Made by a program: the position numbers and the translations under genes. The notes under the pieces were generated by a model, which was given only the letters and a program-made list of their open reading frames with translations, was not told the DNA's origin and did no database searches. Of a stretch of 40,818 nucleotides of DNA, positions 40,125 to 40,818 are shown in pieces. Source of the stretch: a virus. Where the stretch lies: IMG/VR virus record IMGVR_UViG_3300022221_000015, positions 1 to 40,818 of that record. The stretch is one strand, 5' to 3'. How positions within the stretch are numbered: the stretch's first letter is position 1; the number at the start of each line of letters is the position of its first letter.

Positions 40125-40335
40125 TTTTAATTTCCTTTGGTAAATTGTAGTCTTTGCAAGTTGACGCTTTTTGTATTCCCTTTCTTAAATCAGGTAACTG
40201 ATAATCTAAATTTCCTAATAATGTCCAATGTCCTTTAAGGCAAGACATTTCTGACGATTCCCAAGTATTTGAAGAGAGTGCAGAACCTTCTTCATATTCA
40301 AGGTGAGTACAGAATAAGCAAAGTTTGATTTCCAT
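40108..40335 (-). CDS. first early gene: small Cys-rich protein
   Basis: A 75-residue protein with CLFC (about 6-9), then SSEMSCLKGHW, a pattern seen in small uncharacterised phage proteins and likely to bind zinc. ATG 40335 lies about 48 bp after the predicted transcription start, with CAGGGAC upstream; a longer frame from 40443 would run through the promoter and is rejected. Confidence 0.65.
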   Translation of the reverse strand: MEIKLCLFCTHLEYEEGSALSSNTWESSEMSCLKGHWTLLGNLDYQLPDLRKGIQKASTCKDYNLPKEIKNAKSR

Positions 40336-40390
40336 TTTATATGTCCCTGGGTTTTGTCTTGTTTGTATGATCGCTCTCTGATCTGTGCTA

Positions 40391-40419
40391 AGTATCTCAT
40401 ATTGACATATGTTTGTCAA
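40391..40419 (-). promoter_or_regulatory. sigma70-type early promoter
   Basis: On the - strand: TTGACA (40414-40419), a 17-bp spacer, then GATACT (40391-40396), a perfect -35 and a four-of-six -10. It points into the early operon; the start would be near 40384. It is the best host-type promoter found in the window. Confidence 0.8.
40402..40419. promoter_or_regulatory. operator overlapping the early -35
   Basis: TTGACATATGTTTGTCAA is an inverted repeat with perfect 6-bp arms and a 6-bp centre; one arm is the -35 box itself. A dimeric repressor bound here would block RNA polymerase. Confidence 0.6.
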
Positions 40420-40612
40420 GCATATAGTGAGATTTATTTTCAAGCGATATGAGAGACGTTCTTAAGTCATATAAACGTGACTATCAGTCTATGCTCATAC
40501 GTGCTCTATAAGACGATCTCGTTCGCTCAAGACATACTTTCAACGTGATTGATTGCGTACTATATAATGATACAAGTCACATGATGAAAATGTAACTAGA
40601 TTACTTTCGCAG

Positions 40613-40746
40613 AGTTCCTAATTGAAAAAGCTAATAAAAACAAGTACTTATGAGAGAATTCCTAATAATTCCTAATGTTGAAAACTCACTTAAGTATCTA
40701 ATATCATTGAGAAATATGAGAGAATTCCTAAAATTCCTAATTCCTA
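40613..40746 (-). repeat. right iteron array, mirror image of the left
   Basis: On the - strand TAGGAATT begins at 40746, 40739, 40730, 40674 and 40664, with a degenerate sixth copy (TAGGAACT) at 40620. Steps are 7, 9, 56, 10 and 44 bp against 7, 9, 53, 11 and 44 bp in the left array. Two exact copies of TAGGAATTCTCTCATA, 66 bp apart, lie within it. GACAGAG outside the arrays is also shared in mirrored position. Confidence 0.85.
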
Positions 40747-40770
40747 ATAGCCCCTCTGTCTCTCCTAAGG

Positions 40771-40818
40771 TTTATTAAAAAAAAAAAAAAAAAAAAAATA
40801 AAATAATAAAAGAGACTA
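40771..40818. repeat. right-end A-tract region
   Basis: A run of 22 A (40777-40798) followed by an A/T-rich stretch and AGAGACTA at the very end. It resembles the left end as a direct, not inverted, copy, although the iterons beside it are inverted. Confidence 0.7.

Larger units (their letters stand above)
40336..40612. other. early promoter region without further genes
   Basis: Besides the early promoter and its operator, no coding frame with a ribosome binding site was found. Short inverted repeats occur (for example GACTATCAGTC near 40480-40492) but none is strong. The region separates the early operon from the right iteron array. Confidence 0.55.

Overview
The window looks like one complete, or nearly complete, genome of a tailed double-stranded DNA phage (Caudoviricetes) of the short-tailed (podovirus) type. 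It encodes terminase, portal, scaffold, capsid, head-tail adaptors, a nozzle-like protein and very large internal virion proteins. There is no tape measure, tail tube or sheath. No integrase, excisionase, tRNA, CRISPR array or phage RNA polymerase was seen. The host cannot be named from the sequence.

Layout. Late genes run on the + strand from about 1.2 to 23.8 kb: terminase (1202-3023), an RNA-like element plus HNH gene (3244-3765), portal and head genes (3762-10459), a zinc ribbon and a glycosyltransferase-methyltransferase fusion (10529-12173), tail genes (12175-18131), three internal or ejection proteins (18134-23348) and two holin-like membrane proteins (23348-23777). A terminator follows. 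Early and replication genes run on the - strand from about 40.4 kb down to 23.9 kb. They include many small genes, a PD-(D/E)XK nuclease, a Sak4-like ATPase, a DUF669-like protein, a T7-lysozyme-like amidase, a ParB-domain/DNA methyltransferase fusion, a UDG-exonuclease-PolA fusion and a DUF3987-like ATPase. The two programmes converge at 23.8 kb. One isolated - strand gene (314-691) lies near the left end.

How it fits together. The early promoter at 40391-40419 (TTGACA, 17 bp, GATACT, with an inverted repeat over the -35) faces into the early operon. Outside it, and again at the left end, are arrays of the iteron TAGGAATT. The two arrays are mirror images with the same 3-2-1 grouping and nearly identical spacing, and A-tracts lie at both extremities. 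Joined end to end, they would make an A-rich core flanked by inverted iteron arrays, the shape expected of a replication origin or another DNA-processing site. Five 35-bp palindromes of constant 15-5-15 geometry sit at gene boundaries on both strands and look like sites for a phage-encoded DNA-binding protein.

Most unusual items: the mirror iteron arrays; the five-copy palindrome; a pseudoknotted RNA-like element before the HNH gene; a DNA polymerase with His where Phe, Tyr or Leu is usual in the O-helix and with an N-terminal uracil-glycosylase domain lacking all iron-sulfur cysteines; a C-terminal tail shared by five otherwise different small proteins; and a glycosyltransferase-methyltransferase fusion inside the structural operon. 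Functions are read from motifs only; no database search was possible.
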